64,000 nucleotides of DNA. Origin: Acanthochromis polyacanthus (taxonomy: Eukaryota; Chordata; Actinopteri; Pomacentridae). Location of the stretch: assembly GCF_021347895.1 (NCBI RefSeq), contig NC_067122.1, forward strand, positions 35,248,215 to 35,312,214. Direction: 5' to 3'. The translations under genes were made by a program, and so were the position numbers. The notes below the pieces were generated by a model that was not told the origin of the DNA, did no database searches, and saw only the letters and a program-made list of their open reading frames with translations. Shown here piece by piece: positions 40,810 to 53,084 of this stretch. The stretch's first letter is position 1, and each line of letters opens with the position of its first letter.

Positions 40810-43050
40810 TGCTTTAGAAAATCATAAAAACGTGTATTTTATTTCCTCGAACAATGACAGTAGAACAAAATAGTAGAAAAACTATATAAAATTCTGGATT
40901 GTAATTTTTATTTAAAATCACCTTCTGTGAGATAATTGCCACATTTGCATCTTAAAGTTAAAGTTAAACACATTATAATAAAAATATTCCACGACTCTGC
41001 GCTTCTGCACAATCCCCTGACTTCATTTTCAAGCCATAGCAAAAATCTTGATGGGAAATTTCCATCTTATATCCTTTTCACCAATCAGCATTTTGTTCTT
41101 GAACACAGCCGAGGAGCATGTGTCCCTGTAGATGATAGCACAAAGTACTCAACCATTTTCACTGTGGCATTGGTATCTAAAAGTGGTCTACACATTTCAA
41201 ATTATGAGGCTTTGTGCTTTAAAATGACATATAAGGTTGTCATTCAGGATGTGATGATGCCATACAAAAGATCTCCATGCAGGGCGTCATGTCAAGAAAT
41301 CCTATGTCAAGGTTTGGAATATATCCAGTTGGAAATGTGCATGTGGTTCTTCTTGTTAAGATCTGGGAGAAATGGGCAGGTTTTGTGACAAAAGCCATAT
41401 TGTTATGGACAGACAACTGGGTCAGAGGCTTTCCAGAACAGGAAGGCTTACAGGATGCTCCAGATCACCATGGTGACTTCCTACCAGGAGTGGTCCAAGG
41501 AAAGAAAAACCATGAACCTGTAGAGCAGACACAACTTGAAGGATCTTCTCCAAACATGGTGGTGCCTGACACCATCACCACTGGTAGAACACGGATACTG
41601 AGTGAGCTCATGTTTCAAAGGAAAATAGAAAAAAGCTCTGCAATCAGAGCACAGAAACCATATTACGAAGAGACATAACCAGTGGTAATCTGCTGAAATC
41701 AGTCAAAGTCAGGTACCACAGCTGAGATTTATCATCTAAATCATCTAAGATAAGAGTTATGTGGAGCAGCCTTGAACTCCTCCTGACAAATGGACAGCAG
41801 TTCTAAGCACAGCTGATTAGTTATCAACCTGTTCAGAAACTAATAATCTGCAAAATGTCCTCACCAAACGTCTCACACAGTGTTATATTTTAGCTTCACT
41901 GTTCCTCTACAGATGTGATAAATTGTATGAAGAACCATGCTCAGGGGACCTGCAACGGCTCCTCCTGCATGAAAATAAATCTTGTTCCGAGTTTGCTGCA
42001 CAGACAGCTTTTTAATCATTAGAATCAGCAGTAAAGGCAAACAGCAAACAGTTTTACAACTTTTTTCTTTTGTTCTGCCTCAGTCACAATCTTTGCACTT
42101 GCTTTGTTAAAAATATGCAAAATCACCATACACGTTACAGTAAAACCAGACATATAGAGTCCTAATAGCTCCACAGAAAGCAGCTCTCAGACAGTATGAT
42201 GTGTGGTGATGTATCGTCATTGTTGCCCTTTGTGCAGGCTCACAGCGTCCCTACAGCCTTCCTCTCTAGTGATTTTGAAAGCACTGCAACCTGCGTTGGT
42301 CTCATTTATCCACATTTGAGTGTGTGCGAATGTGTGTGAGAGAGTGTGTGTTTGTAACCCATCTATTCCCCTCAGAGTGTGATTAATGGTAAGTGATGCC
42401 AGAGGCATTATCCTGATCATGACAGAGCAACACGACACCTCCATCCTCCAAATGAGCTCCAACTGCTGCAGAGGAATACTAGAAGAACAGAGGATGGAAA
42501 TAAGGGGTGATAGAACGACAGAGAGATGGATAGACAGTAAAAGAGTGATGGCTTGCTGTGGTAAAAGAAGGACAGTAAGAAGTTAAATGAAAAGTTGGTG
42601 CCACACAAATGCAAACCTGCAAGCAGTGGAAAATGGATGTCAGATTAAAGTATGGCCACTTTCATGAATTGTGTCACTGTTGTGTATTAAAACATAGTAA
42701 TTACTGGATGAAACACAAAGTTTGCACAGGTCTGTTCAGGTACATTAGCATTAGCTCCAACAACAGGCAGGTTTAAGGAGACACAAGCCATTGTCTGTTA
42801 TGAGATTCAGAAGAGTGTGAAGTGTTGTTGCTAAGCTCACGATAATTTAACCCTTAAATTTACACCTTTTGTAAGCCAGCACTACATTACACTCTTTTCA
42901 TTCATTTCATTCAGTGAAGCTCACTTCCTCTATTGTTCTTCAAACTATTTCACTTTAAAATCATTTGGAAACATCAAAAATGATTTAAAAAAAATCAACA
43001 GCAGCTAACGTATTTTTCAGTTTGTTATGGTGATAGCACTGTTGCAATAT
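40810..43050. other. Unannotated DNA with two motif-free open frames
   Basis: Open frames at 40936-41388 (150 codons) and 41277-41678 (133 codons) have no recognised motif. The part near 41400-41600 could be very decayed transposon, but I cannot place it. No splice-bounded exon stands out. Confidence 0.3.
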
Positions 43051-43054
43051 CAGT

Positions 43055-43160
43055 TAGTCAGATGTCATACATATATATAGCACTTTACATTCAGATGTAT
43101 GCAAAGTGCTTTACACATAAAATGAATAGAAATGTAGCGAAACAATACAAACAATACACT
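43055..43160. repeat. Possible dispersed repeat (AAAGTGCTTTACA motif)
   Basis: TATAGCACTTTACATTCAGA and GCAAAGTGCTTTACACATAA form a short imperfect inverted pair resembling a common fish repeat. Ends uncertain. Confidence 0.4.
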
Positions 43161-43660
43161 AAACATCAGGGTAGGAATGAGGATGAGTATGTAAACCATT
43201 CTCAGTGTTAATCCTCAATACTACGTTCCCGTTCTAATCAATGGCAGTGATTCCACCAGACGTGAGCAGTAAGAGGTGCATATTTGCTGCGGAAATCACA
43301 GCTGCAAACTATTTTTGTATAGCCCTTGTTGGATCATGGTGTGTATGTGTCAAAGAGTGTAGTCAGTTCCTTCATTTTGATGCAGGAAGTGGTATCATAA
43401 ACTGTTTTTGTCATTATATATCCTTTTATTTTTGCTAAATGAAGTTGTCACTAGGTCGCAGTGTCATGTCTTTCCCGTTAAGCATTTGATTTGAATGGTA
43501 AAGTGATACAAAATAGTGCAAAGAAAAGAAACCCACAAGTGTCATCCTTCTGTATAGAGACTTGGCTTGTGCAGTGATCCATTACGCTGAAGAAATCCCC
43601 TTGGTGTAATTCTTGATTAGTGGCCACATCGTCTGCTTGAACGTATATACAGTATATATA

Positions 43661-44142
43661 CCCCGATCAGACTTAACATTGTGACCTCCTGCCTCATTTT
43701 GTGTTGGTCTCCTTTATGCTTCATGGACTCAGGACCTGTGGGGATGTCCTGTGGATGCTGTAGGTCCTGTGCATTGCAGGATGGGACCTACCTAGATCAG
43801 GCTGATCCTGGACCATCCCACAGATACTCAATATGATCTGGATCTGGGGAGTGAGGAACCCGGGTGAACAGCTCAGCTCTTTCGTGTTCCCCGGGTTCTC
43901 CTGAGCAGGTTTTATGGTGTGTCAGGGTTCACTGTCCTGCTGAGGGTGGATACTGGCATCAAGGACTGCTGTTGCCATGGGGGGTGGGGGGCTGCTTGAC
44001 CTGCAGTGTTTAGGTGGGTGGTACATGTCAAACATCCATGAATGTCAGGACTCAAGGTTTCCCAGTAGAACGTTGCATTAGAACAAGATGATCGATGTTC
44101 TTCACCTGTTAATGGTCCAGAACGTTGTGGCTAATCAGTGCA
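43661..44142. mobile_element. ACCGATCAG-ended Tc1-like element, copy 2
   Basis: Left end CCCCGATCAGACTTAACATT, right end GTTGTGGCTAATCAGTG, TA at both boundaries. Reverse-orientation blocks include CATCCCACAGATACTCAATA and GGGTGGTACATGTCAAACAT. The transposase is reduced to untranslatable debris. It shares its whole layout with the copy at 46055. Confidence 0.75.
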
Positions 44143-44149
44143 TATAAGA

Positions 44150-45655
44150 TGCATAAATTGCCATCATACAAGAAACTACTGCTTGTTTTCAGTGTATTTT
44201 GAAAAAATCAGTTGATGGTTGCTAAATCTGATGGCAAATTATAGCTTTCTTTTGCCACAACCCGACTCTATTACATACTCTGCAGGTTTAGCCACTAAAA
44301 ACATGCACATTATGACACATCCACTTTAACTGTGCACCTACATTATGTGATTAACACCAAAAAAGCATTAGAAGATCTTGCTCAAAAATGTACTAAGGAA
44401 CATGTAGCAAATATAAATGTACCTTACTAATGCCCACCTCTACATATAATTGCTAGATTAGGAAGTGGAACTTGGAGAACATTGATGAGGTTCTTCAGTC
44501 AAAAAGCTTCTTTGAGCAACATTCAACAAGCCACAGATCAGCAGTGAGAGACAAAGAGAGATCTGCACTATAATGAATGAGGTAAACACAGGCGAGGACA
44601 CACAGAGACGGAGAGAATATCTTGCTGTGATGAACAGCTATTTTTTCCAGGTATCAGACAGTAATTAGGGAGCAGCGTCAGGTAATTAGGAAGGCCTCTG
44701 GCTGATGAATGATGCACTGCTGTCATCTGGATGGGATTTATACTGACAACCAGGAGCTGGCTTTGTGTCATGTCCTGTGGTTGCAGGCTGACTCTTAAAC
44801 CTTCCGTGTGAGGAGATTTTATGAAATGGCAGCGTTTTTATGTAGTGTGGACATTTTTTGAGGTCCCAGTGTTTTGGCAAAGGACAGAGGACAGACTGAG
44901 AAGTTCAGCCCCTTTTGAAGAGATTTTATTAATGTCAACATTTTGTTGGAAGAAAATGACCATTTTGCAGTGCCAGAGCATTTCTGTGGATTTCAGAGTT
45001 GCCATTTTAACTCAGTCTGAAATTACACAAAAACAAGATTCACTTTACATCATCAAAGTCCCTGTTTTGTTTGTTTTGCTTTGATGTTTGTTTTGTCAGG
45101 CAATACAAAATGAAATTCAGGCATCTAATCAGAAAATCTGATTCTATGCTGATGATATTCTGCTATAGGTTGATGTCATTAATGGATAATCTGCCTAGCA
45201 ACAGCTCTTTGAACAGGGTTTAACATTCTGGTAGTAAAGTCTCCCCCAATTAATAAAAATAAGATTAGAATTAGGATCCTGCTCAGGTTGGAGTAAAATA
45301 TTGCATAAAAAAAAACTTGCAGCCACGGAAGGCCTTACAACCACATTAAGCGTTCATATACTGTGTGTAGTCTGTTTGTATTTTTGTTTTACACATTCAC
45401 AATATGTGAGCTTTTTACTACATCTTCTATGCTTGGACTTGGTCACTTGTTTCATGTAATATCTGCTCAAATATTTAAAAGAACCCATGGGGGCTTTTTC
45501 TGACACTGGTGTCTAGAGCTATGCTGTAATTTTATTGTCTGCGTACTAATATAAGTGATAAAGGTGTAAGTTCTCTTCATGATATCTGTAACTATACAAC
45601 AAGGCGAGTCAGGGTAATGTCAGTCGAACACAAGTCTAGACGGGTAATCTGGACA
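44150..45655. other. Unannotated DNA
   Basis: No gene or transposon end identified. Confidence 0.4.
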
Positions 45656-45660
45656 AAATA

Positions 45661-45732
45661 GGAAAGCACTGACTTCAGTGCTTTCCAGGTGTGTGTTTTA
45701 AATCCCTGCCAAGAATGAGCAGGGATTTAAAA
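45661..45732. repeat. Two adjacent short hairpins
   Basis: The first: GGAAAGCACTG (45661-45671) pairs with CAGTGCTTTCC (45676-45686). The second: TTTTAAATCCCTGC (45696-45709) pairs with GCAGGGATTTAAAA (45719-45732), followed by a run of A. Nine bases separate the two. Confidence 0.8.
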
Positions 45733-46054
45733 AAAAAAAAATCAGTTTAATTGCATTTAACTAAGTTTTGTAAAGTAGTTTTTTTATGAACAAAGCTGAA
45801 AAAAAATAATGTGTTTCCTATATAGCAAATGCTGAGTGGAAAAACATTGTGCTATGAACACCACTGGTCATGTGTCAGTGATTAACAACAATACTGATTC
45901 TCATACATTATTATTTTTTATCCAGGGTAAGGTTGAAAAAGCAAAAAACACTCAGAACTTTATAGACAAAAATGTTCGCAAAAGGACATATGAGTTAAAA
46001 AAATGTTTGGAATGATTTCCATTATGGTCCACACATCTATTATGTTTAAACCTA

Positions 46055-46486
46055 CACCGATCAGCCACAAGATTCTGACCACTGACAGATGAAGAACATC
46101 CATTATCTTGTTGGATGTCTGACATGTACTCCCCACCCTCCATCCCCCAGCAGCAGTCCTTGATGCCAGTATTCACCCTCAGCAGGACAATGAGCCCCAA
46201 CACACCATAAAAACCTGCTCAGGAGAATCCAGGGAACATGACAGAGCTAAGCTGTTCACCTGGGTTCCACATTGTCTACATCCAGACCCTGTTAAGCATC
46301 TGTGGGATGGTCTAGGATCAGCCTGATCGAGGAAGATCCCACCCTGCAACCCACTGGATGCACATAATCCACAAGACATCCCAGAGGTCCTGAGTTCATG
46401 AAGCACTGGGTCAGAGGAGTTTTAGCAGCATAAAGGAGATCTACACAAAATTAGGCAGGAGGCCATAATGTTAAGTCTGATCGGTG
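46055..46486. mobile_element. ACCGATCAG-ended Tc1-like element, copy 3
   Basis: Left end CACCGATCAGCCACAAGATT, right end TTAAGTCTGATCGGTG, with TA at 46053-46054 and 46487-46488. A plus-strand patch near 46170-46300 still recalls the Tc1 order: CAGGACAATGAGCCCCAACA (second Asp region), then CCCTGTTAAGCATCTGTGGG where the family has PIEHLW. Opposite orientation to the copy at 43661. Confidence 0.8.
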
Positions 46487-46754
46487 TATTGCACAGAGAT
46501 AACAGGATTTATTGATGCTAAAAAGTAAAAATACGTCTTACACTCATGTTTAGTTTATGATTGTCTGTGTGGCTTCAGCTGCTGGCAGAACATGCCGAGT
46601 ATCTACACCGATCAGCGAGCCGACTGTTATTGTAAAACGTAATTATACAGTTTCAACAAGAGAAGTGCAGCACTGTGTATAATAAGCTGGTCCCATTTTT
46701 CACATAATATATTTTAAAAAGTCCACTTCTGAGAGCTGAAATATCCAGAGCCAC

Positions 46755-47390
46755 ATATCTACATACAGCTGAGCTCATCAGTCTCTGCCTCTGGTGGAGT
46801 CTCTGTCAACCCTGCAGGGCCTCAGTATTAAATATGCAGAATTCCCACTGATGTGAATTCCCACTGGCACTGGGATCGAGCATCTCTTTCCAGCAGCAAT
46901 CCAGCCCGTGACAGCCAAAATGCTGGAGCATGATGCCAGCCAGTAAGAGTCGCCCACACTGACATGACACAACCGCCTTTGGCTGCCACACAACCCACTT
47001 AGTGTTACTGAGTAGAATTGTCTCCTATTACGGGATGCCACTGGGTTTTTGCAGCGCAGTTGCACAATTGGAATGGGGCATCCATCAACAGCAGAGATAT
47101 TATTAAGAAATTCTGCAGGGTAAAGTCTTAGCGCTGAGGCATTCAGGACCAGCCTTGTGGGCTTCATGTGTGGGCTGATTGTTGTTGATACACTAGTGTG
47201 CAAAATTTATGCAGATTCACTTGGACAGCGTGTCAAACAAACCCTGCTGCATTGAGTGAAAGTGTTAGAGATTGTGTGTAGACGGACATGGCCAGTGTTG
47301 GCGTCAGCTTGTTCCAGTGTTTGTTAATGTCACCAGGACTGAGGGCAGTTATCAGCTCCACTGCATGAGGGAGTGAGGATTTCTCATTTA
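46755..47390 (-). pseudogene. PIF/Harbinger transposase remnant (HARBI1-like)
   Basis: The minus-strand frame at 47203-46778 reads FLNNISAVDGCPIPI, which matches the Harbinger nuclease block usually written as VVGAIDGCHIPI and carries the first catalytic aspartate. It continues SRNRRQFYSVTLSGLC, the counterpart of the NRKGFHSINVQ stretch. Later residues degrade, with frame breaks between HVSVGDSYWLASC and ILAVTGW; the loss of the second Asp and the Glu cannot be excluded. Weaker upstream similarity extends to about 47390. Terminal repeats and a 3-bp TSD were not found. Family member function: DDE nuclease that, with a Myb-like partner, moves Harbinger elements. Confidence 0.65.
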
Positions 47391-47394
47391 ATTT

Positions 47395-48140
47395 CATTTT
47401 GAGAGTTCTAGGAAACTGAACTTTCTTTTACACATATTGTTTTTCATTTTAATCACAAGAGGACTGGGCAGCCTCTTCACTGAATGTGTTACACCCTGCA
47501 ACCTCCTAAAAATGGCAGCATTTTGTATTTTAATAAAATGAAGGCCTGGTCCTGGTGCAAGAAATCAAAGTTTAAATGACTGTGCTTCATTTCTGTTGCA
47601 TCAAAATTGAAAAGCTGACGGTTACAATTTTGTAAAACCTGTCCAGTAACATTGGTATCACAGTCAGTGTCATAGGAGTGTTACCTATTTTTTAATTTAG
47701 TTCCCAGTTTGGCGATGGGAAACCAGAGACTTGTTGTATTTCTAAAGTATGTCTCTTGTTCATGAAAGCATCTCTTAAACACAGAGCCCCAGGTTGTTCA
47801 TTTTGGCCTCACAGTTATGGAGTTGGTACTGACTAAATTTGGGGATTTTATTCAGATGGAAGTTTTAAAAATAGCTGCAGGCTTAATGATTTAAAGTAAA
47901 AACGTGGCATTTTTAATGACAACAGAAGGGTGAGTGCTCATCTTCAGCCTACTGTCAGTGTTTGGCCATAATCTCTGACCTCTGGCAGTGCAAGTTTATC
48001 TCCAGGTCAAAGTGCAATGAGCATGCAAAACATTTTATTAAATATTCACTCAGTGGTAAAGTAGAATTAACATTACAGTGTTTCTCTGTGCTATTTTCAC
48101 TTTAGCTTTTGCAGCTGCAGCATGATCTCTCAAGTCGTGA
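47395..48140. other. Unannotated DNA
   Basis: No gene or transposon terminus seen. Confidence 0.4.
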
Positions 48141-48306
48141 GTTTATGTGTTACAGCCACAGTAAGGCTGTGGGCTGTGGTAGTGCTCTCTCCTCCTCCAG
48201 CCCTGTGCTCTCTCTCTCTCTCTTAGGTGTGTGAAGCTGGCGGCAGGTGTGGCTCGTTGGTAATCAGCAGATCATGTGCAGGTGAGACCCACCTGATTAC
48301 TCACTA

Positions 48307-48780
48307 CCCAGATAGCAAACTATGGGTGAATCAATGTTGAATCTATGTTGAGACCTAACGTCGAAATTATACAGAAAGCGCAAGATTGATAAAATGTTGA
48401 GTCAACGTTTGCTTTTCAACCATAAATCACACTTTACCCAGATAGCAAAAGATGTTAAATCAATGTTGAATTGGGGTTAAGAAGGTTGAATTGTGGTTAC
48501 GGTTGAAGACTGATGGTTGGATCAATGTTGATTCAACAACATTTTGTCAACATTGAAGTTTGTGTTTAAAAGATACCATTGAATCTACATTGTATTTTGG
48601 TTTAATTAAAATGTTTGACAGGTCAATGTTTAATTAATGTTGAATCTATGTTTGCAAACATGTAATCTATGTAAGCAAACGTTGACTCAACATTTTATCA
48701 ACCTTGCGCTTTCTGTATAATTTCGACGTTAGGTCTCAACATAGATTCAACATTGATTCACCCATAGTTTGCTATCTGGG
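48307..48780. mobile_element. Foldback MITE with CCCAGATAGCAAAC ends and TA TSD
   Basis: The left arm 48307-48414 and the right arm 48673-48780 are about 108 bp each and complementary with a single visible mismatch. TA flanks both ends (48305-48306, 48781-48782). A second internal start, TA followed by CCCAGATAGCAAA, occurs at 48435-48449 without its own right end. No coding capacity. It is inserted in the LTR. Confidence 0.92.
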
Positions 48781-49503
48781 TACAGCTTCTCCATAAAAGC
48801 AGACACCCATCATTCAAAGCTGGACTGTCATCTAATCTCCAGCCACTGCTATATTCCTAGTACTTTCAGTAACCCTGTTTTCTGTGTTTTGAAGTTGACT
48901 CTTGCCTGCTGTTGCTGCCTGGATCTCCTGGGTTTTCTGTTGGCTGCTGATTCTCTGTTCCTCCAAGGATTCTGTTCACTCCTGAAGTAACCCACCTTTT
49001 GCCAGCTTCACTTCAGAAAATATCAGCCCTTCACCTAGGACGTATAACGCCACCTGGGATGCCTGGCCTCCATCCTTATCCGTAGATGCCAAACCACCGA
49101 CTCTGTGTTAGACATCTGGGAGTAAGTGAACTGGATGGAGCCAGACCCCCAGTCAGTCATTCCCCCCAGATAGTCAGCCAAGTTCTCGAGCCCTAGTTTA
49201 ACACATGGAATATTCTAATTGGCTTCCCATGCTTAAGCTTCTGTTAAATGTATTTTATGCTTAGTGTTTGTCTTGGGTTTTGTTTCAGGGATTCTGCAGT
49301 CTACGCTTTCGTTTAGTTTTTGTATTTTAGCTGTGTTCCTGCCTTGGTTGTGCGGTATGTGGGTAAACCGTAGTTCTTGTAGTTAGACCTCCTACCCTCA
49401 GTGGGTTCATGGAGCCATTCCATCTATTGTGGTTCAGTCTGTACCTTAGTTTCTGGGTAACAAGTTCTGGCTGATTTTGTTTTGCACATAAAAGCATTGT
49501 TAA

Positions 49504-50420
49504 AGCTGCTGTCCGGAGTTTCCGTTTGTTTTCAATTTATGTATCATTTTTAACAAAGCTTAAATGTGTTAGTCTAGTTCGATACTATAATATAAAGTTA
49601 GTATAATGCGATATGAAAATTTATTCCTGAGCTCCGCCTTCCTCTCATAGACCCCCATGTTATTCCAAAAAGCGCCGGTCGCTGCCGACCAATCAAGTTC
49701 GAGCTTCAGCTTTGTCATGCTGTCAATCAACGGTTACGCGCACAGCAAGCAAGCCCATGCAGAGGTGGGCGAGCTACGCACTACGCAACCGCGCGCACAT
49801 TTGTTTTGCTTGTGGAGGAGAGAGCATCAGGGATCAGCAACTTCCAGAAAAGTTACCAATCCCACGGCTTGTCAGGCCAAGAGACTGCAGGACGTTTTTT
49901 GGCTCGGGGTGCTCGCGTCGCTCCCCGACCACGGCCTCCATAGCCCGCCTGACGGCTTCGTTTAGATGCCCGACCTCTGGAAGAAGATGTTGGGGCGTCT
50001 GGGACATACTCTTCGTCAGAGGAGTCATGCAATTCTGAACTCTAGATAGAAATAAATGAACAATCTAACACATATACACGCGTAAATACACTAAGTTTGA
50101 TAAACAACGTCATCCAGAGGGATACACGAGTGTAATCACATATTGAAACTTTACTCGTTCGTCCTAGGAGATTCATGTTATTTTGGTATTAGGACAAGTT
50201 AGACTCAATACAGCATTCTAACGTAATTCCTTTATTATTTACTAAATGTACTAAATGCAGAAGAGGGGAAAACAGCAAAACAGGCGAGATGCTGCAGCAC
50301 TCCGGGCACTTCTCTCATGTACTGTGCTTGTGCACAAATAAAGGGGCGAAATCAGAGGGAGGGAGGCTGGGACCAACAGTGTTTTGGGAGACGCTGCGAT
50401 TCAAACTCCGGACAGCAGCT
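49504..50420. mobile_element. Non-autonomous element with TTAA target duplication
   Basis: AGCTGCTGTCCGGAGTTT (49504-49521) is the exact complement of AAACTCCGGACAGCAGCT (50403-50420). TTAA flanks it on both sides (49500-49503, 50421-50424), as for piggyBac or Kolobok elements. The 917-bp interior is noticeably GC-rich around 49670-49990, and two overlapping open frames there (102 and 108 codons) show no transposase motif. It lies in the 3' part of the LTR. Confidence 0.85.
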
Positions 50421-50489
50421 TTAAGTCATTGATTTAGCCTTCATCTTCATTTCCTGCTTTTGAGCCTTTTGCACTTGCTGTAACATTAT

Positions 50490-52615
50490 GGCCTTTACCC
50501 TCACACCAAAAGGAGAAAAAAAATGGATTTGGGGAAAGGAGTAGGAGGAGAATAAATGCTATGGAACAGACATAAGATATGTGGTCAAGGCTCTACAACC
50601 TGTGAGTGTCCCAAAATAAGTTCTGGAATTTTCTACAATAATTTAAAATGAATTTTGTTCAGTAAATATGGTTGAGCCACCCAATGGATCTGTTGGATGA
50701 CTGAGCCAGATAACACCAAATGTGTCCATGAATAAACATAGTCCAACAGTTTAAAATAAATTCACTGCAAAACAATAGCTCTGTTTGCAACTAAATAATT
50801 TCCAGCTAGTTTGCTGTGTCTGGTAAATAAGAATGTTAATTCCATTCAGAATGCTGCCAAATTTCAGATGTCTTCAGAGTGTTTTTCTTTCAGGGGCTTC
50901 AAACCCAAGGTGGGACATCTCTGGTTTTAGGAAGTGTCTTTATTTTAGCCTGATTCATAGGGACTAGCCTTTAGGCAGAAAATAATCTCACCTTCCTGTC
51001 ATTCTGCTGAAGGGGGGAGGGGGTGTATTTGAACCAATCAGTCAGCTTGGGCAGAGCTAAGCAAAGGATGCAGCATTGGTGTTCCCTGAACTTCTGCATG
51101 CAGCGAGACAAGTACTGTGTTTAAACAGATAATCCACAAAAAACAAATCCTTTGCAACATTTAAAACTTCTCGTTATTTTCAAAATCCCCTTTACTTTGG
51201 CATATTTGGACTAAGAACACATAATGGATGAAGGGGACAAAGCTGCTTGACAAGAGCAGCCAATGGAAAGCTTCTGCCCTCAGGTTACATCCTGTGAGCC
51301 AGACTTTTAGGACGGTGAACAAAATGCACACATTTTGTTCTGTTACACTGAAATGTTGACCTGAACACTTTACAGTTGAGTCCAGAAACTTAATCAGATT
51401 TGTTGGCATTCAGTTCACAGCAACTGTAGCTACATGTTTCTCTAACACACTAGAGTCACTTGATTCCACAACCCTGGACCTATGGCACGAACAGGTAACC
51501 CACAAGGTCACCTTCTGTAAAGGGAGAGGTAACTAGTCAACTACCATCTTGCCATAAATTAATGCTAAACTTGATGAATCGAAGGTGAATTGGGTATCTT
51601 TGACTGATGCTTAACATCTACTTTGAGAGTGCAGCTCCAGTTGAATGTCTGCTTAGTTGATTACCGTTGGAATGCAAGCATGAGTGAATCAAACGAAACA
51701 AAAACAGAAAATAGTAATTTTTCTAAAAAATTACAATCAAAATGACCAGATGCAACTAAAAAAAAACTAGAAATGCACCACAAATATCGCACAGATAAGC
51801 TTTCTCAAGATGAGCTAACTTTTAGTCACAAACTGTCCGCAGAGACAAAAACAAAAGCCTGAAACTCCAACAAAATCTTTCACAGCTGAGATAAGGACAT
51901 CCCAGCATGGCAGCTGAGCCACCCACACTGCAAAACTCAATGAAACAAAGAGACCCTGCAGAGTTTACCAATAACAAACCCCCAGATCCTCACTACCCAT
52001 CGAACAAATTATCTTCTGGCGCCATCAGCCAAACCAGACCTACAGCTGTATATCGGTTACCCCCAGCAGAACAGCAGAGACTAAAATAATTAAACACTGA
52101 GCTGATGGAGAGCTGATAAATCAGTTTGGCTGTTTCACTCAGTGCTGAACTTCCCAAGACTAAGCTTTTTCTGCTGCACAAACAAATGGGAAACACAGGC
52201 TACCTGCTAACACACCAGACACAGCAGAAAGCTACCAAACCTGAAGTATAACCAAAACTATCTAACTGTGAACTGGACAAGACCTCATGTTAAAACCCCA
52301 GGGAGCAACAGAAAGGAGGAAACCTGGTTGAATAACCCATTTAATATGTTTACTAAATAAATGAACAGGAAAAAGCGGTGTGGGTTCCAGTCCTTTTCTC
52401 ATTCTGGGATTAACAAACTAATAATTCTGTCTGAATAATTCAGAGACATGGATTTAGTGTAAATCTTCAAAGCAAAAAGACATCAAAGCTGATTACGTTA
52501 CATATCCATCCTCTCCACATGATACCTGTTTTGTTGTGTGGAATCCTTCTTTGATAGTGTTTTTCCTCATCATGGGCATTACGTTTTAACGACAAAGGAC
52601 AAAATGGTAAAATAC
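50490..52615. other. Unannotated DNA
   Basis: No gene or transposon end recognised. Confidence 0.4.
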
Positions 52616-52619
52616 TCTA

Positions 52620-53013
52620 CACAAAGCAGCCACAATACTAAAGCCACCTGCCAAATATTGTAAAGTTTCACCTCATGCTACAGAAACAGCTTTGACCCAT
52701 CAAGGCTGGTTCCAGGACGCTGGCAGTGGATCCTTTGGGTCCTGTAGACTGGGCTTGTTCGGACTGGGATGTTGGGAGTTTGGAGGTCAGGTCAATGCCT
52801 CTGGCTCTTTTACCTGTTTTCTGAGCCTGTCCTGAGGCTGTTTGTCAGGGAGTGCTGTTGCCTTAGTGGGTGTGCTTGATCTGCAATCATGTTTAGGTTG
52901 GTGGTACATATTGAAGTAACGTCCATGTAAATGCCTGGACTCATAATTTCCCAGCAGATCATTGTATTAATCACTTCACCTGTCAGTAGTTTTAATGTTG
53001 TGACCGGTCAGTG
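52620..53013. mobile_element. ACCGATCAG-ended Tc1-like element, copy 4 (diverged)
   Basis: Left end CAAAGCAGCCACAATACTAA, right end TTTTAATGTTGTGACCGGTC then AGTG; a TA lies at the left edge. Internal GGTTGGTGGTACATATTG and TTTGGAGGTCAGGTCAATGC match the other copies. Confidence 0.6.
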
Positions 53014-53045
53014 TTTGTCCTGAGTGTGACTGTCTCTTCTATGTA

Positions 53046-53084
53046 TGTTGGACGTGTGACACCCTCATGTGTACACGTCCAACA
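53046..53084. repeat. Short hairpin (12-bp arms)
   Basis: TGTTGGACGTGT (53046-53057) pairs with ACACGTCCAACA (53073-53084). No run of T follows. Confidence 0.7.

Larger units (their letters stand above)
48148..50485 (+). mobile_element. Solo LTR with perfect 5-bp TSD and two nested insertions
   Basis: Starts TGTTACAGCC and ends TTGCTGTAACA. It is flanked by TTATG on both sides (48143-48147 and 50486-50490), the 5-bp duplication made by LTR-element integrases. A CCATAAAAGCAGACACCC TATA-like block lies near 48791 and a CATAAAAGC signal near 49490. Removing the insertions at 48307-48780 and 49504-50420 (with their duplicated TA and TTAA) leaves about 940 bp. No gag or pol is visible on either side, so it is a solo LTR, probably left by recombination between the two LTRs of a full element. 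Confidence 0.82.

Noticed and set aside
40936..41678. Two overlapping open frames of 150 and 133 codons
   Set aside because: No domain, no signal or membrane pattern, and no codon regularity seen; probably chance or very old transposon debris.
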